DNA from: a virus
Virus record (IMG/VR): IMGVR_UViG_3300031997_000010
Span: 1-57,711 of that record
Direction: 5' to 3' (one strand)
Length of the DNA: 57,711 nt
Under the pieces are notes generated by a model. It did not search any database and was not told where the DNA came from. It saw only the letters and a program-made list of their open reading frames with translations. The translations under genes were made by a program, and so were the position numbers. Below are positions 34,711 to 43,183 of this stretch, one piece after another. Every line of letters starts with the position of its first letter. Position 1 is the first letter of the stretch.

Positions 34711-35640
34711 ATGGCTAACGCATCATATCGTACAGAGACAGAAAAGGTCTCGGCACAGTTCATTAACTCGAACTTCGTTCGCAAGCTGGAACAGGGCCGT
34801 GTTAAAGAGGCAACAGAAGAAGGCTCTGCCTTCCTTCGCACCAAGATGCGCCAAGAGGCGTTCGTGCGCGAAGTTCTGCCGCCGATTCTCCTTGCGGACG
34901 ACGAGATCGACCGTGACGAGGATACTGATCAGCCGAAGAAAATCGTCGAGAAGGAGCCTGACTCCGTTGCGACGTTCGTGCCCTTCTACGGAACCGGCGT
35001 CCGTACGCTTTTCCGCGGTCCGCGTTATGCCGTCCGCTTCGGTAAGACCGAGTCGGCGCGCTTCCGCAAGAGCAAGTTCGAGCTCATGACCTATCAGAAT
35101 GATATCCGAAAGATCCTTTCGGATAACTCTGTGAAGGACATGGCGGATCAGGAAGACACCAAGTTCCTGGGCACGGTAAATGCGATTCTCACCGCTGCGC
35201 CATCGCAGGTTGTTGCCGCAACAGGCTTCAACTCCAGTGCGTTCAAGGGAGGTTTTCAAAACCTCGTGAGTCGTCGCTTGCCTATCGGCAAGGTGCTCAT
35301 GACCAAGAACACGTACTACGAAGCACTCGACCTTCCGGCAACTGACGTAGGCAATGATATTGCCTCGGCGCATTACCGTGATGGTATTGAGAAGGAAGAG
35401 CGCCTTTACGGAATTCCGGTCGTCACTACGATCAAGACCGACATTCTCACCGCGCAGGGCGGCGGAACGCACTCGATTTACATGTTCGCGCCTGAGAATT
35501 TCCTCGGAAACTTCTTCCTCTTGCAGGATGCGACCTTGTTCATCAAGCAGGAAGCGGATATGATCTTCTTCCACAGCTACGCGGCTCCCGGCATCGGTAT
35601 CGGCAATACTGCCGCGATGTGCCGCGTCGACATTCCCTGA
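34711..35640 (+). CDS. Major capsid protein (HK97-like)
   Basis: A 309-residue product with the features of HK97-fold capsid proteins: an N-terminal arm (about 1-45), a spine-helix region with REVLPPILLADDEID, an acidic loop, IRKILSDNSVKDMADQEDTK, and a C-terminal beta-rich part (GIPVVTTIKTDI, then FFLLQDATLFIKQEADMIFF). It has a good GGAG site and a downstream terminator about 450 bp away. It is preceded by protease, scaffold-like and decoration-like genes in the expected order. No obvious maturation cleavage site was identified. Confidence 0.75.
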   Translation: MANASYRTETEKVSAQFINSNFVRKLEQGRVKEATEEGSAFLRTKMRQEAFVREVLPPILLADDEIDRDEDTDQPKKIVEKEPDSVATFVPFYGTGVRTLFRGPRYAVRFGKTESARFRKSKFELMTYQNDIRKILSDNSVKDMADQEDTKFLGTVNAILTAAPSQVVAATGFNSSAFKGGFQNLVSRRLPIGKVLMTKNTYYEALDLPATDVGNDIASAHYRDGIEKEERLYGIPVVTTIKTDILTAQGGGTHSIYMFAPENFLGNFFLLQDATLFIKQEADMIFFHSYAAPGIGIGNTAAMCRVDIP

Positions 35641-35646
35641 GTCTAA

Positions 35647-36063
35647 ATGACCCTCCACTGGCTACAAATGAACCGTGCTTGTGTTCTTGAGGTTCCGCAA
35701 CTCAAGGACTACGGCGGTCAGCCTTTGATTTTCAAAGGTGCCTTGCAAAGGCGTTGTGTGCAGGATGATGTCTTTAATCATCATGTCATTCAAACGTATC
35801 TAGCACAGCTTCTACTCATTGAAGTAGATGCAGCCGGTGCAGTCATGGTGCCTGCCGCACCTACTGTAGAAATTGCCGAGCCGGTTAAAGTCGAAGAAAC
35901 TATCGCAGTGGTAGAAATACCTGCCACGGCCGTTGTCGAAACTACGCCAGATCCCGTACCTGAATCCGTGCCTGCCACCGATGCAAGCTCCGTGTCCGTG
36001 GAAGATACTTCGAAAGACACCGATGACGGTAAGGGTTTCGAAGTCAAGCGCCGACGCCGCTAA
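35647..36063 (+). CDS. Hypothetical protein with Val/Pro/Thr-rich tail
   Basis: A 138-residue product following the capsid gene with a 6-nt gap. Residues 1-60 look folded; the rest is a long Glu/Val/Pro/Thr-rich chain ending in a basic KRRRR-like tip. It is the last gene before an intrinsic terminator. It may be a capsid-associated or head-completion protein; no family is recognised. Confidence 0.55.
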   Translation: MTLHWLQMNRACVLEVPQLKDYGGQPLIFKGALQRRCVQDDVFNHHVIQTYLAQLLLIEVDAAGAVMVPAAPTVEIAEPVKVEETIAVVEIPATAVVETTPDPVPESVPATDASSVSVEDTSKDTDDGKGFEVKRRRR

Positions 36064-36089
36064 CGCACTTTAACCTTTAGGACGGAGGG

Positions 36090-36121
36090 GCGCGCACATC
36101 TTGGATGTTGCGCGCTTTTTC
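36090..36121 (+). terminator. Intrinsic terminator after the capsid genes
   Basis: GCGCGCACATC / GATGTTGCGCGC stem with one bulged base and a 3-nt loop, followed by five T. It ends only 5 nt before the next start codon (36127). The only Shine-Dalgarno-like sequence for that gene (GGAGGGG, 36084-36090) is on the other side of the hairpin. Confidence 0.85.
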
Positions 36122-36126
36122 ATTAT

Positions 36127-36687
36127 ATGGCCACTCAACAGATTAAATGGCTTCCGGCGAATTCTCCAAATATCATCGCCTACGAAATACTATACAGCGA
36201 TACGGGACGTGACGGCCCGTATACGTCCCGAGCACAGGTTCTGCATCAAATTCCGGGCACGCACTGGAATAGTGCGGGCTATTTCTATTACGACGATCAA
36301 GAAGTTATCTATCGTTACTACCGTATCCGCGTACTTGACAGATACGGCAATACCGCGATCGATGAAGCACCTACGCCTTTCAAGGCAGGTAATGATCCCG
36401 TAGAAGTACCTACATTTTACTATATCGCGCTTACAGAACATACCGGCGGCACCAACAACCTGCAGTACGTAACTACCGGCGGTACTCCTGTAGCTAGTGC
36501 TGAGATTCGCGTGTATAAGAAACTCGATTACGATCTCCGTAATTTGTCTAAGGCGGTAGGGACTACAATCACAACAGCAACAGGTACCTGGCTTACGCCG
36601 GTATTTGTTGAGCCTGGCGAGACCTACACCGTAGTGCTCAACAAGACTAACGAGTACGGACCGGATACTGTCGAAATAACCGTGTGA
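36127..36687 (+). CDS. Fibronectin-like virion protein
   Basis: A 186-residue beta-rich product that looks like a fibronectin-type III domain (IIAYEILYSDTGRDGPYT, then VIYRYYRIRVLDRYGNTAI) plus a second beta domain. It begins the neck/tail part after the capsid terminator. Such domains occur as accessory parts of head or tail proteins. No ribosome site lies at the usual distance, but a GGAGGGG is brought near by the preceding hairpin. Confidence 0.55.
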   Translation: MATQQIKWLPANSPNIIAYEILYSDTGRDGPYTSRAQVLHQIPGTHWNSAGYFYYDDQEVIYRYYRIRVLDRYGNTAIDEAPTPFKAGNDPVEVPTFYYIALTEHTGGTNNLQYVTTGGTPVASAEIRVYKKLDYDLRNLSKAVGTTITTATGTWLTPVFVEPGETYTVVLNKTNEYGPDTVEITV

Positions 36688-36693
36688 GGTTGT

Positions 36694-37173
36694 ATGCCCA
36701 TCGTCGCAACACCAAGTACTCCGGTAATACTCACGGTAGATCAAGTGCGTCGCTTTATGCGCGATCGACCTGATTATAATATCTTGCTGGATGCTGTTGA
36801 CTACACTCAAGATGACATAAATCAGGGTATTGAGATGGTGACTTCTCGATACAACGTGTTTACACCGCAGACCAACCTGCTAGCACAGTCATGGCCGCCG
36901 CATATGCAGTACGTGCTGCTTCTAGGCGTGGCTGCTTATTTGATTAAAAGCTCGGCCTTTTTGCAATTGCGCAATCAAGCCACTTATCAAGATGGCGACG
37001 TAGCGCCTATCGGGATTGACGATAAATATCCCTTGTACATACAATTTGCGCAGATTCTAGACGCTGAATGGTCGCAGTTAGTTCAACAAGTTAAAATCCA
37101 AAACAATCTAGAGAGCGCGTACGGTAACCTGAGCTCTGGCTACGTAAACGTCAGCCGCTACCACCACACCTGA
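36694..37173 (+). CDS. Putative head-tail connector protein
   Basis: A 159-residue mostly helical product, placed directly after the capsid region where neck and connector proteins usually lie. Its helical content (VDQVRRFMRDRPDYNILLDA) and size suit a head-completion adaptor. No family is recognised with confidence. Confidence 0.5.
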   Translation: MPIVATPSTPVILTVDQVRRFMRDRPDYNILLDAVDYTQDDINQGIEMVTSRYNVFTPQTNLLAQSWPPHMQYVLLLGVAAYLIKSSAFLQLRNQATYQDGDVAPIGIDDKYPLYIQFAQILDAEWSQLVQQVKIQNNLESAYGNLSSGYVNVSRYHHT

Positions 37174-37181
37174 GGATACCG

Positions 37182-38216
37182 ATGCGTTACTATGAATACG
37201 GCCGTTTACGCGCTCTCATGAAAATAGGAATGACGTCTGACGTCGGACCTATTTCGTATGCGCCAAGCCAGTTTAGAAACTCCGATCTTGGTGTAGAGAA
37301 TAAGAAGCAAGATTTCTGGAAGTCTATTGATGACGAACCTTCCGTTACCGGAAATGAATCTGGTATTGGTATGCCTTCGGCGCCAAAGACCGGTTCTGTC
37401 CATTCTCCAACTAAACTCGGCAGTTTCGGCCTAGGATACAGTCGCCCTATAAATCAAGATGACGAGTGGTCCCGTGAGAACAGATTAGCTGTAAACTTTG
37501 GATTTCCGCACTTAATCGCATTGCAAATCTCCCCAGGGCCCATGAAAAACACACGCTTCCACGTGGGGTTGGGTTTAACAGGTCCACAGTTAGGTTATTC
37601 TTTCGGACCGCGCGGAGAGAAACCTGCGGATAACGACGGTAAAAAACCTGCGGATAGCGACAATAAAAAACCTGTAGATACCAAAACAGGCTCCGAGCTT
37701 GGCTACGGCTCGTCTGTCGGTACTTATGATATCGGCGGATCTGATGCCAACCAGCATCTAGCAGACCGTAATAAGCGTTTAAGCGATGCAATGCAAAATG
37801 CGTTCACCGCAAATGAACAATACGATCAGAGCTACGCACCGGAAGCTGCCTCGACCCAACCTTACGGTCCGAAACTAGCCGCTGCGGCAATGCGTATTGC
37901 GGCGCCAAAACCCGGAGGTAATGCTTTCGGTGTGCCGCGCCTTGGAGGTCGCCCCGGCGGTAATACCACCATGGGTATGCAACCTACGCCTGCTACAACT
38001 ATTAAACCTCCTACGGGTTTAAGTCCGCAACACTCAGTTGCGCAGAATGCTTTTAGAAACTCGCGCACAAATGTGCATGCGCAACAGCCTAACGCTGTGG
38101 GCGCTGTTGGTTCGCGTATATCGACAGTACCGACCGTCGCTGGCGGTGCTCCCGTTAATCCCGTAAATATGGCACCCAAAATGCCTGACATGACTACCAC
38201 CGCTCCACGCGTATGA
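37182..38216 (+). CDS. Hypothetical virion-region protein with KLG-like N-terminus
   Basis: A 344-residue product beginning MRYYEYGRLRALMKIGM, the recurrent N-terminal motif of this window. The middle contains a beta-rich part (LGLTGPQLGYSFGPRG), three 8-residue repeats (KPADNDGK-type, about 147-170), and a long Pro/Gly/Asn-rich end. It overlaps the next gene by 4 nt (ATGA). It is probably a virion component with disordered linkers; no family is recognised. Confidence 0.55.
   Translation: MRYYEYGRLRALMKIGMTSDVGPISYAPSQFRNSDLGVENKKQDFWKSIDDEPSVTGNESGIGMPSAPKTGSVHSPTKLGSFGLGYSRPINQDDEWSRENRLAVNFGFPHLIALQISPGPMKNTRFHVGLGLTGPQLGYSFGPRGEKPADNDGKKPADSDNKKPVDTKTGSELGYGSSVGTYDIGGSDANQHLADRNKRLSDAMQNAFTANEQYDQSYAPEAASTQPYGPKLAAAAMRIAAPKPGGNAFGVPRLGGRPGGNTTMGMQPTPATTIKPPTGLSPQHSVAQNAFRNSRTNVHAQQPNAVGAVGSRISTVPTVAGGAPVNPVNMAPKMPDMTTTAPRV
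37620..37691 (+). repeat. Three 24-bp tandem repeats in coding sequence
   Basis: Units begin at 37620, 37644 and 37668, each starting AAACCTG; they encode a KPxDxxxK-type octad repeat in the 344-residue protein. Confidence 0.8.
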
Positions 38217-39628
38217 CCCTAAAGCAATACGTTAATATGCCGATGCGTTACAAGTTTGCGACTGAGCCGCAAATGGGTGATGCGTTGTATTCGCGTATTT
38301 CATCGTCGAACGGTGACGAGGGGCGTGCGCATTTTCGTACGCTGGACAATCCCAAAGCGCAAGTAAGCAATGCGTTTAACCAGAACGAAAAGCAGCGTCA
38401 GATCGATGGTTGGAACGAGACGCGGCAAATACCCACGGGCGCGTGGCAGAGCAAAGTCGCAGTCACAATCGAAGATCTGAAAAAGCTCAGCCCGGTACCT
38501 GTACACTCGTCTGCATATGCAAATGAGACCGGCGGCGGTTACTACGGACACTATCAGGGCGATGCCAAAAATATGCACATCGGTATCTCCGATACTGATC
38601 CGAATATCCATATTCTCGCCCACGAAATTGGACACGCGCAATTCGATGAGAGCACCCTGGGTTATCTTGCCCAAAGCCAAATAGCTCGCGGTATTCACAC
38701 TATCGCACCGGTTATCGGTTTAGTAGCAGGCCCCCTTAGGGGTAGCAAAGGTACCGCACGTGCATTGAAGTCTCTTGTACTCGCGTTGGGCCTAGCTGCG
38801 CCTACCTTGTTAAGCGAAGGCGTAGCGGATTACAAAGGCTACAAAGTACTGCAGCAAGCAGGCGCGTCTGACGAAGAGTTAGCGCAATACATCAAGACTT
38901 TGATGAAGCCGCAATCTACGTATTTAATGGCCCCCGCTTTGACAGGGCTAACTTCCTACCTAAAGACCTCAGCTAAAAAACTCGACGGGCGTACTACTTT
39001 CCAAGGCCTCGATATCTCTATCGAGACCGATAAAGGAAACTACCGAGAATGGTACGATAAACACAACGATACCAAAGGCAAGACGTTGATGAAGTACCCT
39101 TACGGGTATATTCGCAAGACAGAAGGCCTGGACGGTGATCACGTTGATTGTTTTGTAGGTCCCGACGAAGACGCTGATATGGTCTACGTAGTCACTACGA
39201 ATAAACCTCCAGACTTCAAACAGATCGACGAAGAGAAATGTATGCTTGGCTTTAAAAATGCCGAGACCGCTAAACAAGCTTTCCTCGATCACTACTCGGA
39301 TGCACGCTTCTTTAGAAAAATGAGCGCTATGCCTTTCGCTGACTTTAAGGAGAAAGTCCTAAAGACCGCGAATGGCGGACCTAAGAAGGTAGGCTTCGAT
39401 ATTGGATCTGCGTTGATTGACAAATCACCCGGATCTTTCAATGACCAAACACCTGGTGATTATCTAGGATTTCCAGGTGGAAGTCTTATAGGACTGCGCA
39501 AAATAGAAGGTGATCCGATGGCGCCTGCAGACAAAATCAATAAAGCATTTCGTTTTAATGATTTGCCGATGGATACATCTACGCTTGACCCTAGCGCAAA
39601 CTCGGTAGCTTCAAGTCCGGGCGTCTAA
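38213..39628 (+). CDS. Zn-metalloprotease plus pyrophosphatase-like polyvalent protein
   Basis: A 471-residue two-domain protein. The N-terminal domain has a zincin motif, AHEIGHAQFDE (His137, Glu138, His141), and a hydrophobic glycine/alanine stretch (IAPVIGLVAGPL, then ALGLAAPTLLSEG) after it. The second domain, about 258-395, has FQGLDISIETDKG, PYGYIRKTEGLDGDHVDCFV (near 300-315) and DEEKCMLGF. I associate that pattern with the inorganic-pyrophosphatase-like domain of phage polyvalent proteins. Polyvalent proteins are often packaged and injected to act on host defence or metabolism. It is coupled to both neighbours in the tail region. Activity is inferred from motifs. Confidence 0.65.
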   Translation: MTLKQYVNMPMRYKFATEPQMGDALYSRISSSNGDEGRAHFRTLDNPKAQVSNAFNQNEKQRQIDGWNETRQIPTGAWQSKVAVTIEDLKKLSPVPVHSSAYANETGGGYYGHYQGDAKNMHIGISDTDPNIHILAHEIGHAQFDESTLGYLAQSQIARGIHTIAPVIGLVAGPLRGSKGTARALKSLVLALGLAAPTLLSEGVADYKGYKVLQQAGASDEELAQYIKTLMKPQSTYLMAPALTGLTSYLKTSAKKLDGRTTFQGLDISIETDKGNYREWYDKHNDTKGKTLMKYPYGYIRKTEGLDGDHVDCFVGPDEDADMVYVVTTNKPPDFKQIDEEKCMLGFKNAETAKQAFLDHYSDARFFRKMSAMPFADFKEKVLKTANGGPKKVGFDIGSALIDKSPGSFNDQTPGDYLGFPGGSLIGLRKIEGDPMAPADKINKAFRFNDLPMDTSTLDPSANSVASSPGV

Positions 39629-40462
39629 ATGAAAATTCATATCACGGACACCACGCCTATTTACCGTTCGCCGCTAGATACCGGCGTATTTATACAGTGG
39701 AATATAAGCAGTCCGCCGTCTGCCAGCATTGAATTCAAAATAGAACGCGCTGTAAGTCCCGAGGGACCATTTGAGCTTGTTCGAGATCACGTGGTGTCTT
39801 ATTACTTTTTTGACAAATACCGTGATGTCCCCGCGGCTGCTGCGGGTGAAACTCGCGAAAATTTAAATTTCCTGTCGTTAGTGCGTACGGCGTACTACCG
39901 CGTTACCGCAACAGCTAGCACAGGAGATGTTGCTGCTGACGTAACGGACGTTGGTTCTGATCTTCCCCCTAGGCTTGCACGCCTACATCATAAAATGCAG
40001 CGCGATCTTGGGATTGCACTCAAATTCAATGGCGTGCCTACGTACCTGCTAAAGCGTCTGCACTGGGGTATTCGCTGTAAAAAGTGTTTCGATTTGTTAA
40101 CTAAGAAGGTCACAGCCAGTAAATGCGAGAGCTGCTACGGCGTGGGCTTCGATGGCGGTTTCGCATCACCCGTGCAGATAAAGATGCGCTTCCTCGCACC
40201 AAACTCGGATACACAGATGTCTCCGCAAGGTTGGACGGATACGACAAAGATTCGAGTTATTTGCCTCGAATACCCGAATATCGACCCTGGAGACGTGCTC
40301 GTCACAAAGCACATTAACCAACGCTACTTGGTACAGCAACAATCACAAACGGAGTTACGTCGCGAAACAGTGCATCAGGCGCTTGTCGTTAGTGAGCTCA
40401 GCAAAGACTCCATCGAGTATCGACTCACGGTCAATAGAGAGACCGTACCTGTGATGTACTAA
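39629..40462 (+). CDS. Virion protein with zinc finger
   Basis: A 277-residue product. Residues 1-110 look like a fibronectin-type beta domain (FIQWNISSPPSASIEFKIER), and residues about 150-175 hold a zinc finger (CKKCFD...CESCYG). A beta-rich C-terminal part follows. It abuts the preceding stop without a gap. A neck or tail-connector part is suggested by position. Zinc modules also appear in the portal and protease, so this phage uses them repeatedly in virion proteins. Confidence 0.55.
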   Translation: MKIHITDTTPIYRSPLDTGVFIQWNISSPPSASIEFKIERAVSPEGPFELVRDHVVSYYFFDKYRDVPAAAAGETRENLNFLSLVRTAYYRVTATASTGDVAADVTDVGSDLPPRLARLHHKMQRDLGIALKFNGVPTYLLKRLHWGIRCKKCFDLLTKKVTASKCESCYGVGFDGGFASPVQIKMRFLAPNSDTQMSPQGWTDTTKIRVICLEYPNIDPGDVLVTKHINQRYLVQQQSQTELRRETVHQALVVSELSKDSIEYRLTVNRETVPVMY

Positions 40463-41131
40463 ATGGCGGGACATGAGACAAGTGTTGTTAGACCCAAAAC
40501 TGCGCAAGACCATCTAAAGGTCGCAGCAGGGTCTTCGCTCGCTGTACAGGGTATTTTCCTAGAGATACTGCGTGAACGTTTCAATGCGGACGCGGGGTTA
40601 GAGTGGCGTTGGGATTCTGATCCCACACTAACAAATATTCTCATTGAAACTGGGTACAACGAAGAAATCGAAACACGTAATCAAGTGCCCGCCGTATATG
40701 TCTCGCGGCTACAAACAACGCCCACGCAAATGAGCGTCGGTGACCGGGCAGGCGTACATTTACCAGACCATCTCGAAGAATTCAAAGCGTTAATGCGCGT
40801 TGATTTCTCTATAGAGTGTGTGAGTAACGATGAAGGTGAGAGCGCGATTATCGGAGATACTGTACAGTTTACGTTGCTTGCATCTCAAGATGTTATTCAA
40901 CGCGAATTTGGGATGTATAGTTTTAATCATCCGGTACTCGGGCAAACGACGCCTTACGACCGCGACCAAACTAAGTGGTCGACCCCAGTAAGTTTCTTTG
41001 TTGAATTCTGGATACACTGGTCTCAGGTACCCATAGCACCGCTACTGCAACAAATAGGACAGCGGTTACAGGTCAAGGGCGTCGATCTCTTTAGGCAGTC
41101 TGTGCTAAACTCTATGCGCCGGGCTACTTAA
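40463..41131 (+). CDS. Tail-region protein, first of two tandem paralogues
   Basis: A 222-residue product that aligns end to end with the first 220 residues of the next protein: MAGHET.VRPK, ERF..DAGL, ETGYNEE.E.RNQVPA, VGDR.GV.LPDH, SIECVSNDEGESA..GD and PYDRDQTKWST. This copy lacks the collagen-like extension. It is coupled to the preceding gene. Neck or tail-terminator proteins often sit here, but I recognise no family. Confidence 0.65.
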   Translation: MAGHETSVVRPKTAQDHLKVAAGSSLAVQGIFLEILRERFNADAGLEWRWDSDPTLTNILIETGYNEEIETRNQVPAVYVSRLQTTPTQMSVGDRAGVHLPDHLEEFKALMRVDFSIECVSNDEGESAIIGDTVQFTLLASQDVIQREFGMYSFNHPVLGQTTPYDRDQTKWSTPVSFFVEFWIHWSQVPIAPLLQQIGQRLQVKGVDLFRQSVLNSMRRAT

Positions 41132-41141
41132 CGAGGTTGAT

Positions 41142-42206
41142 ATGGCAGGCCATGAAACCATTCTAGTTCGGCCAAAACAATTTGTGCAAGACCCGCTGAA
41201 AATTGCAGCAGGGTCTCCGCTAGCTATACAAGGCGTATTTCTAGAGATCATTCGTGAGCGTTTTAGCGTTGATGCAGGGCTGGGCCTTATCTGGCGTCCT
41301 GATTTAACGAGTAGCGACGTACTCATCGAGACGGGTTACAACGAAGAGCTTGAGGCCCGTAACCAAGTTCCCGCGATTTACGTTAACCGGTTACAAACCG
41401 TACCCGGCAAAGTGATGGTCGGTGACCGTGTTGGTGTACGGTTACCTGACCACAAAGAAGCTTTCGGAGCATTGAACACGGCAGTCCTTTCGATTGAATG
41501 CGTGTCTAATGACGAGGGTGAGAGCGCTGTACTTGGCGACGTTATTCAATACATGATTCTCGCGTCCCAAGACGTAATTCAACGCGCCTTCGGGTTTTAC
41601 GATATTTCACATCCATCGCTGAGTGCTACGCAGCCTTACGACCGGGATCAAACTAAGTGGTCTACGTCGGTAGAATTCAATGTCCAATTTTGGATACGTT
41701 GGTCTCAAGTACCGATCGCACCCCTGCTTCAGCAGATAGCCCAGCGCATCACAAACAAGGGTGTAGACGCAAACGGACATTTCGTTGATATCACCGTAAA
41801 CTCATTACGTCGCGGTGAGGTATTCGACCCGTGTGACATTGCACCTGGTGCCCCATTACCGCCTAGTCGCGTAAGTATTGTTGGACCTGCGGGACCTCCG
41901 GGCCCCGCGGGTAATCCCGGCCCCGCAGGGCCTCCCGGCGCATCGTTCGATTTATTAACGGGGCAACCTGTTTCTGGGGTTATAAACGGAATTAACCTTG
42001 TCTATACGACGGCAAGTCCTTTTATTCATACCCTACCTAAAAAAGAAATATTTTACGTAAATGGTGTACGGCAAAATGTCGGTACCGGCAATGACTATAC
42101 CGTTTCTGAATCTGTACCTCTCGGCGGAGTCGATACACTCACGATGGTCTATTACGCGCCCAAGGCGGGTGACGTATTAACGATCGATTACTACGCGGAT
42201 ATTTAA
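41142..42206 (+). CDS. Tail-region protein with collagen-like extension, second paralogue
   Basis: A 354-residue product. Residues 1-220 duplicate the preceding protein. Then come six or seven uninterrupted Gly-X-Y triplets (GPAGPPGPAGNPGPAG, about 248-268), which can form a collagen triple helix, so the protein is probably trimeric at that point. A C-terminal domain of about 85 residues (VYTTASPFIHTLPKKEIFYV) resembles the small beta domains at the tips of phage fibres. The architecture suggests a virion-bound base with a protruding fibre, possibly host-binding. Confidence 0.7.
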   Translation: MAGHETILVRPKQFVQDPLKIAAGSPLAIQGVFLEIIRERFSVDAGLGLIWRPDLTSSDVLIETGYNEELEARNQVPAIYVNRLQTVPGKVMVGDRVGVRLPDHKEAFGALNTAVLSIECVSNDEGESAVLGDVIQYMILASQDVIQRAFGFYDISHPSLSATQPYDRDQTKWSTSVEFNVQFWIRWSQVPIAPLLQQIAQRITNKGVDANGHFVDITVNSLRRGEVFDPCDIAPGAPLPPSRVSIVGPAGPPGPAGNPGPAGPPGASFDLLTGQPVSGVINGINLVYTTASPFIHTLPKKEIFYVNGVRQNVGTGNDYTVSESVPLGGVDTLTMVYYAPKAGDVLTIDYYADI

Positions 42207-42207
42207 A

Positions 42208-43095
42208 ATGCATGCTCTTGTATTAAGCAGTGGTGGTTCGCGTGGATATTACCATATCGGTGCTTTGCAGTATCTATATAACCATGCCCGTGTACGCCAC
42301 GACATAATTTGTGGCACCAGCACAGGTGCCCTTCTCGGAGCCTATCTGGCGCAATACCCCGCAGGACAAGAGGAGCTGGCGATTAGCCGGCTCTGGGCAT
42401 TATTCAGCCATCTGCATACTGAAGATATATACGTAAAGTGGCGTCCATGGGGGTTATTTCAGACCTTATTCAACAAACGAAGTCTGTACAACAATAAACC
42501 AATGCGCGAGATGATTGATACGCACATTGACCCCCTTAAAATATTGGATACCGGAAGGAAACTGCGTATAGGCGTTACGCTGTATGCAGCCATACACGTC
42601 GGTACGCGCAGCTTTAGCAACTACAAGATTTACACGGAACGTGACCCTGATCTGCGGTCCGTTATTAAAGCATCTTCGGCTTTGGCTCCCTTTTTCGAAC
42701 CCGTATCCCTCATCGAGGGTCTAGGCGTTGATGGCGGTGTCCAAGCCATAACTCCGATCAAAGCCGCAATCGACGCCGGTGCCACTTCGATAGATGTGCT
42801 CATCTGTTATCCCACAGCCCTGTCGTATCCCTTAAATCAAAAAAGGCCTGCTGTGATTACGGATCTCATCTACAATATAGACTTGATGATGAATCGTCTC
42901 ACTTGGCTGGACGTAGAGCGTACGCAAGAAATAAACGGGCTTGTACGCGCAGGGCTTTCGGCCAAACGTGAAATAAAATTGAATATTATCCACCCTCTAG
43001 AAGATTTAAACGTGAGCTCCCTGGAGTTCAGCCCCACAATTGCCAAGCGGTTGCGTCAGCAGGGGTGGGAGGATGCCAAATTAGTCCTTGACTAA
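42208..43095 (+). CDS. Patatin-like phospholipase
   Basis: A 295-residue predicted lipid acyl hydrolase. SSGGSRGYYHIG (residues 7-18) is the oxyanion-hole loop, GTSTG places the nucleophile at Ser38, and VDGG places the catalytic Asp at about 175; order and spacing match patatins. No signal peptide is visible. It lies among tail genes, directly after the collagen-like fibre candidate and before the sheath promoter. It could travel in the virion and attack membranes during entry, or act at lysis; the sequence does not decide. The ribosome site is weak. Confidence 0.88.
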   Translation: MHALVLSSGGSRGYYHIGALQYLYNHARVRHDIICGTSTGALLGAYLAQYPAGQEELAISRLWALFSHLHTEDIYVKWRPWGLFQTLFNKRSLYNNKPMREMIDTHIDPLKILDTGRKLRIGVTLYAAIHVGTRSFSNYKIYTERDPDLRSVIKASSALAPFFEPVSLIEGLGVDGGVQAITPIKAAIDAGATSIDVLICYPTALSYPLNQKRPAVITDLIYNIDLMMNRLTWLDVERTQEINGLVRAGLSAKREIKLNIIHPLEDLNVSSLEFSPTIAKRLRQQGWEDAKLVLD

Positions 43096-43111
43096 TAACC
43101 ACGCGTGCTGC

Positions 43112-43140
43112 TTGTTGCCGTAAACCCCAGCCCCTATAAT
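43112..43140 (+). promoter_or_regulatory. Sigma-70-like promoter of the sheath gene
   Basis: TTGTTG (43112-43117), 17 nt, perfect TATAAT (43135-43140), 43 nt before the sheath start, in an 88-bp gap. Confidence 0.7.
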
Positions 43141-43183
43141 CCCTTACAACTACGCTGCTTTATTAAGCAAGCCGGAGCTAAAC

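Noticed and set aside
34723-35658. Long open frame on the minus strand across the capsid gene (311 codons)
   Set aside because: It is antisense to the capsid gene, has no ribosome site or family motif, and arises from codon bias of the plus-strand gene.
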